Origin: Candidatus Firestoneibacteriota bacterium
GTDB taxonomy: Bacteria > Oederibacteriota > JAAXVQ01
Assembly: GCA_013335425.1 (NCBI GenBank)
Contig: JAAXVQ010000003.1
Location: 1-17,075, forward strand
Reading direction: 5' to 3'
Length of the DNA: 17,075 nucleotides
Made by a program: the position numbers and the translations under genes. Of the stretch, positions 14,193-17,075 are shown piece by piece (position 1 is the first letter of the stretch; the number at the start of each line of letters is the position of its first letter). The notes below the pieces were generated by a model that was given only the letters and a program-made list of their open reading frames with translations, had not been told where the DNA came from and searched no databases.

Positions 14193-14220
14193 GGAAATCC
14201 TTTTATGTATAAGGATTTCC
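14193..14220. other. Perfect 10-bp hairpin in the leader region of glgX
   Basis: GGAAATCCTT (14193-14202) and AAGGATTTCC (14211-14220) flank the loop TTATGTAT. It is about 105 bases upstream of the glgX start and about 90 bases past the end of the pldA-like gene. No T-run follows on either strand. It could be an operator, an RNA element or a processing site. The rest of 14090-14309 shows no gene. Confidence 0.5.
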
Positions 14221-14309
14221 TCAACGCTTGCTTACCTGGACCCCAAACGCTTTTTCCCCTCCGGACAGGTAAAAGACTTTTTCAGCACCCTACTAGTGCG
14301 GTCCACGGC

Positions 14310-15398
14310 TTATTGCGCAAATTCCAAACCCAGTAGGACGCTGTTCGAGCGCACATGATAGGTCGTCAAATCCGGACCATAACCGTCGAACCAATGCAGG
14401 GAGAGCGGCAGCCAGCCGCCGAGTTTGCAGGTCAAAGAAAAATCGCTGGAAGGATACCGGCCGTTGGTATAGCCCCAGCGCACGGTTTCGGAAACCCGCC
14501 AATGCTCGCTCTCCAGCACACCGCTGACCCGGATGCCGTCATAATCCGAGCGGTGGATCGGCGTGACCGTGCTTTCGTCCCAGAAATCATCTTCCTCCAT
14601 CCGACCGCCCAAGCCTTCGCCCCGGAAAAAAAGAAACTGCGCCCCCAGGGTAATGGCGGCCGCTTCGGACTTTAAACCTCCGCTGGATTTCCGTTTGAAC
14701 AGATGCTCATTGAGCCAAGCCAGCGGCTGCTGGTTGATCCAAGTCACCCAAGCAGGCGTGAGATCATCGGGGAGGAGGAACCTTTTCTTGGCGCCATAGA
14801 GCCAATAATCCCAACCGCGACTCACAAAATCCTGCGCCTGCCCGTCTTTGGCCTGACGGGCCTGATACGCCTCGCGGGTCTCGATGTCCTGCCCGTTGGA
14901 TTCGTGAAAATATCCGCAGGCGACATCCGGGCCGCCTAAAAAACCCGCAAAATCAAAATAGGCCCCGGGGTTTTGCCGGCGCGAAACCACGGGGGCCGAA
15001 TAGCGTCCGTACATAAAAAAATCATAACGCCCGTTGTAGACGAAATACAACGCCGACCGGTCCTGGTCGATCAATTTCCCTTCCGGATATTTCCACTCGC
15101 CGAACAAATCCAAATTTAGGGGAACAAGGGGATACTGCATGGAGACCTGGAACGGGATGTAGCATTCCAACTCGCGGGTGGGCGCGGAGCCGGGTTTCCA
15201 TCCAATAAATCCGAAATAGGCGGGTTCATAGCAGGATAACCCGGGACGCAGCGCGGAGTTTCCCGAATGGGGGCTGCCGGCGTTCATGCCCGCCGCCGGC
15301 AAAGCGGCTGCCGGTGGCAGCAGGTCCGCTCCGCAGGGCAGAGCCCAAAGCCAGCCGACCGCCAAAACCGCCGCCAACCAGAATCTCGCCGAGGCCAT
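14310..15398 (-). CDS. PldA-like outer-membrane phospholipase A
   Basis: OMPLA enzymes are outer-membrane barrels that hydrolyse phospholipids misplaced in the outer leaflet, using a Ser-His-Asn site and Ca2+. The 362-residue precursor has a signal peptide (cleavage probably after CGA near residue 24) and a barrel-like remainder with many aromatic and Gly residues. The active-site motif is FHESNG: His165, Ser167, Asn168, Gly169. The next motif, SRSWN in E. coli, is SRGWD here, so the third catalytic residue would be Asp197 instead of Asn. The spacing from His is 32 residues instead of 14, due to a charged insert after SNG. The Arg following SNG in E. coli is Gln170. The start has GGAGGTGA about eight bases upstream. 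It probably belongs to one leftward transcript with the glycosyltransferase and STAS-like genes. Enzymatic activity is inferred, not certain. Confidence 0.8.
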   Translation of the reverse strand: MASARFWLAAVLAVGWLWALPCGADLLPPAAALPAAGMNAGSPHSGNSALRPGLSCYEPAYFGFIGWKPGSAPTRELECYIPFQVSMQYPLVPLNLDLFGEWKYPEGKLIDQDRSALYFVYNGRYDFFMYGRYSAPVVSRRQNPGAYFDFAGFLGGPDVACGYFHESNGQDIETREAYQARQAKDGQAQDFVSRGWDYWLYGAKKRFLLPDDLTPAWVTWINQQPLAWLNEHLFKRKSSGGLKSEAAAITLGAQFLFFRGEGLGGRMEEDDFWDESTVTPIHRSDYDGIRVSGVLESEHWRVSETVRWGYTNGRYPSSDFSLTCKLGGWLPLSLHWFDGYGPDLTTYHVRSNSVLLGLEFAQ

Positions 15399-15492
15399 GC
15401 GGTTTTCACCTCCAGGGATGTTACGGTGTTGAACACTATTAACTATCGAAAAACTTCAGACCGCCGAGGCCGGCACGCCGTCAAACCGGCGT

Positions 15493-15855
15493 TTATTCGA
15501 TCAGCCAATCCTTGGCCGCTTCCATTTCTTTGAAATAGTGCATGAGCTTGTTGTTGGTGGCGGAAATGACCAGCGAAGCCAGGATGCGGTGAAAAGCATT
15601 GGCCCCCACGATGGCCAACTTGTAAACGAACTGTTTGGTGACGGCCGTGTCCTCGCGCATAATGCCGGCAATTTCGCGGGTGACGACGCTGTTCTCCAGG
15701 TTGATCAGCAGCAAAATGCGGGTCTTGCCGCAACGCTGGAGTTCACGCCCGCAGGCTCGGATGACGTCCACGAATTCCTGCCCTTTGAGGGAAGCGTAAT
15801 CCACGTAAAATATTTCATGCCCACGGTGCGTAATGAAGGATATGCGTTCAGCCAT
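15493..15855 (-). CDS. SpoIIAA-like / STAS-like small cytosolic protein
   Basis: The 120-residue protein has the alternating beta-alpha pattern of the STAS/SpoIIAA-like fold: ILLLINLENS as a core strand, KLAIVGA as the next strand after an amphipathic helix, and a C-terminal HYFKEMEAAKDWLIE, which resembles the F-x-x-x-EEAxxWL ending of the SpoIIAA-like family. The phosphorylatable Ser motif of true anti-sigma factor antagonists (D-S-S/G-type) is not visible, so a SpoIIAA-style partner switch is doubtful. The start at 15855 is chosen for GAGG eight bases upstream and for the family's usual length; an upstream in-frame start would add 13 basic residues. It sits 68 bases after the glycosyltransferase and 93 bases before the pldA-like gene, with a GGCGG-TTCG-CCGCC hairpin (15892-15879) in the first gap. 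Role unknown. Confidence 0.72.
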   Translation of the reverse strand: MAERISFITHRGHEIFYVDYASLKGQEFVDVIRACGRELQRCGKTRILLLINLENSVVTREIAGIMREDTAVTKQFVYKLAIVGANAFHRILASLVISATNNKLMHYFKEMEAAKDWLIE

Positions 15856-15923
15856 GACCGAACCTCGCTTGAAGGATAGGCGGCGAACCGCCAACGATCC
15901 CGTGCGTTACGCCCCCCGGGTGG

Positions 15924-17075
15924 TTACGGTTTTTTCCGATTGGCCACCAACGCGGCGTACTTGCCCAGCAATTCCTTGGCTTTGGCTTGGATGGACCAGT
16001 TCTGCGCCTGACGCTTGGCCTCTTCCAATTTCTCGGCATACAATTTTTTATCCGTCAGCAGACGCTGCACCGCGTTGGTGTATTCGGCCAAGTCCAAATT
16101 CACGGCCAAACCGCCGCCGTCGGCCATGACGTCTTTAACCCCCATGGCTGCCACGGCCACGCAGGGCGTGCCTGCGGCCATGGCTTCGGTCAGCACCATG
16201 CCTTGGGTTTCGGTGACCGACGCCAGCAGGTGCAATTCCGCGGCCGCGTAGAGGTCCGCCCAATCCTTGCGGTTCAAGTAGCCGATGTAAACCACTTTCG
16301 GGTCCAACCGGCGCCGCGTGACCTCGGCTTTGATTTCGTCCAAAGCCGGGCCCAAACCCGCGATCACCAACCTCGCTTTGGGCTGCAGCGGAATCATGCG
16401 CTCGAGCACGTCGAGCAAAAACGGCAGGTTCTTTTCCCGCGCCACCCGCCCCATGGCCAGGAGCATGATGTCGTCCGAAGCAAAGCCCAACTGCTTGCGC
16501 ATGCGCTCGCCGTCCAGGTTTTGAAACGGGGTTAAGTCAATGCCCGTGGGGTTGATGGCGATGGGGGCCTTGACCCCGTAGCCCTTGAGGGCGTCCGCCA
16601 TGGGAGACGAAGGCGCAATGATCAAATCGTGCTTGTTGCAGTACCAACGGGAAAACCAGGCCGCCGACGCGTGCCCGACAAATTCCGGCACCCATTTGAG
16701 GTAATTGTGCACATAAGCTTCAAAGAGCGTGTGATAGGTGTGGACCACGGGGATCTGCAAATGCCGGGCCCAGCGGATGGACGCCAAGCCCAGCGAGAAC
16801 GGCGTCTGATTGTGAATGATGTCCAACTTGTATTCGGAGAGTTTCGCGATTAAAGCCAGCGACCCCGGGTGCTTCATGTTGGCCAGCCGGTCTTCGGGAT
16901 CAAAGGACAAAAAACGCGAAGGAAAACGCACCACGTCCGGTTCCTGATCTTTAAAATCCGGAAACTCGGGAGCGAAGATCCATACCCGGTGCCCCTGTTC
17001 CCGAAACTGCTGGGCGAACGATTGGACCGAACGGGCGACCCCGTTGACGCGCGGCAGATAAGTGTCAGTAACCAA
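15924..17075 (-). CDS. GT4-family glycosyltransferase (start cut by window edge)
   Basis: This GT-B fold retaining glycosyltransferase of family GT4 has 383 codons visible. The N-terminal half begins VTDTYLPRVNGVARSV, with the glycine-rich acceptor loop and a HTYHTLFEAYVH segment. The C-terminal donor domain has LLAMGRVAREKN with the Arg and Lys that bind the nucleotide diphosphate, and the E-x7-E motif in ETQGMVLTEAMAAGTP. Wording such as TDTYLP-NGVA-S and HTYHTLFE is close to glycosyltransferases that add glucose or galactose to diacylglycerol, but mannosyltransferases share it. The first visible codon is TTG at the very edge; the family usually has a few residues more (M-x-I-x-L before VTDTY), so the true start is just outside. 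It is the first seen gene of the leftward group. Confidence 0.9.
   Translation of the reverse strand: MVTDTYLPRVNGVARSVQSFAQQFREQGHRVWIFAPEFPDFKDQEPDVVRFPSRFLSFDPEDRLANMKHPGSLALIAKLSEYKLDIIHNQTPFSLGLASIRWARHLQIPVVHTYHTLFEAYVHNYLKWVPEFVGHASAAWFSRWYCNKHDLIIAPSSPMADALKGYGVKAPIAINPTGIDLTPFQNLDGERMRKQLGFASDDIMLLAMGRVAREKNLPFLLDVLERMIPLQPKARLVIAGLGPALDEIKAEVTRRRLDPKVVYIGYLNRKDWADLYAAAELHLLASVTETQGMVLTEAMAAGTPCVAVAAMGVKDVMADGGGLAVNLDLAEYTNAVQRLLTDKKLYAEKLEEAKRQAQNWSIQAKAKELLGKYAALVANRKKP

Noticed and set aside
13787..14212. Plus-strand frame of 141 codons overlapping the start of glgX
   Set aside because: It is antisense to the CBM48 region of glgX and runs into the leader; no motif or ribosome-binding site supports it.
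1..17075. tRNA or rRNA genes, CRISPR arrays, insertion sequences
   Set aside because: No cloverleaf with a conserved T-loop, no regularly spaced repeats and no transposase-like reading frame could be seen on either strand.

Overview
The window carries fourteen genes and is GC-rich, with ordinary bacterial housekeeping functions mixed with an unusual sensory region. Two encoded proteins point to an outer membrane: a TorF-like porin candidate and a protein with the outer-membrane phospholipase A motif. Yet the replicative polymerase is of the PolC type, best known from Firmicutes, Fusobacteria and Thermotogae. A diderm with PolC suggests a lineage outside Proteobacteria, perhaps a candidate phylum such as Elusimicrobiota or Omnitrophota. 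That placement is a guess from gene content and not from any search.

Left part (1-6960): nusA runs leftwards off the edge from a good sigma70-type promoter, with a hairpin plus T-run in its leader and no rimP ahead of it. murB is divergent. A small iron-sulfur flavoprotein gene follows on the minus strand, flanked on both sides by 23-base palindromes of one design (AGGGGC-N12-GCCCC). Then comes polC with a near-consensus promoter. The PolC lacks the DEDD exonuclease domain normally inserted in its PHP domain.

Middle part (6961-10725): a rightward block with two paralogous cassettes. Each has a two-pass membrane receptor with a Cache-like extracytoplasmic domain that stops right after HAMP, without an output domain, followed by a cytosolic protein of 81-86 residues from a family I do not recognise (core GPAA...FLKRQ...THMGGL). 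A TorF-like barrel sits between them. In the second cassette the genes overlap by four bases, and a run of nine A just upstream could fuse receptor and small protein if one A were added. This block is the best candidate for an undescribed system.

Right part (10726-17075): a rightward extended-SDR / thioester-reductase-like gene faces a leftward group. In transcription order the group is a GT4 glycosyltransferase (cut by the right edge), a SpoIIAA-like/STAS-like protein, a PldA-like outer-membrane phospholipase and the glycogen debranching enzyme glgX. The first three are closely spaced and may be one operon concerned with the envelope or lipids; glgX has a 220-base leader of its own with a strong hairpin.
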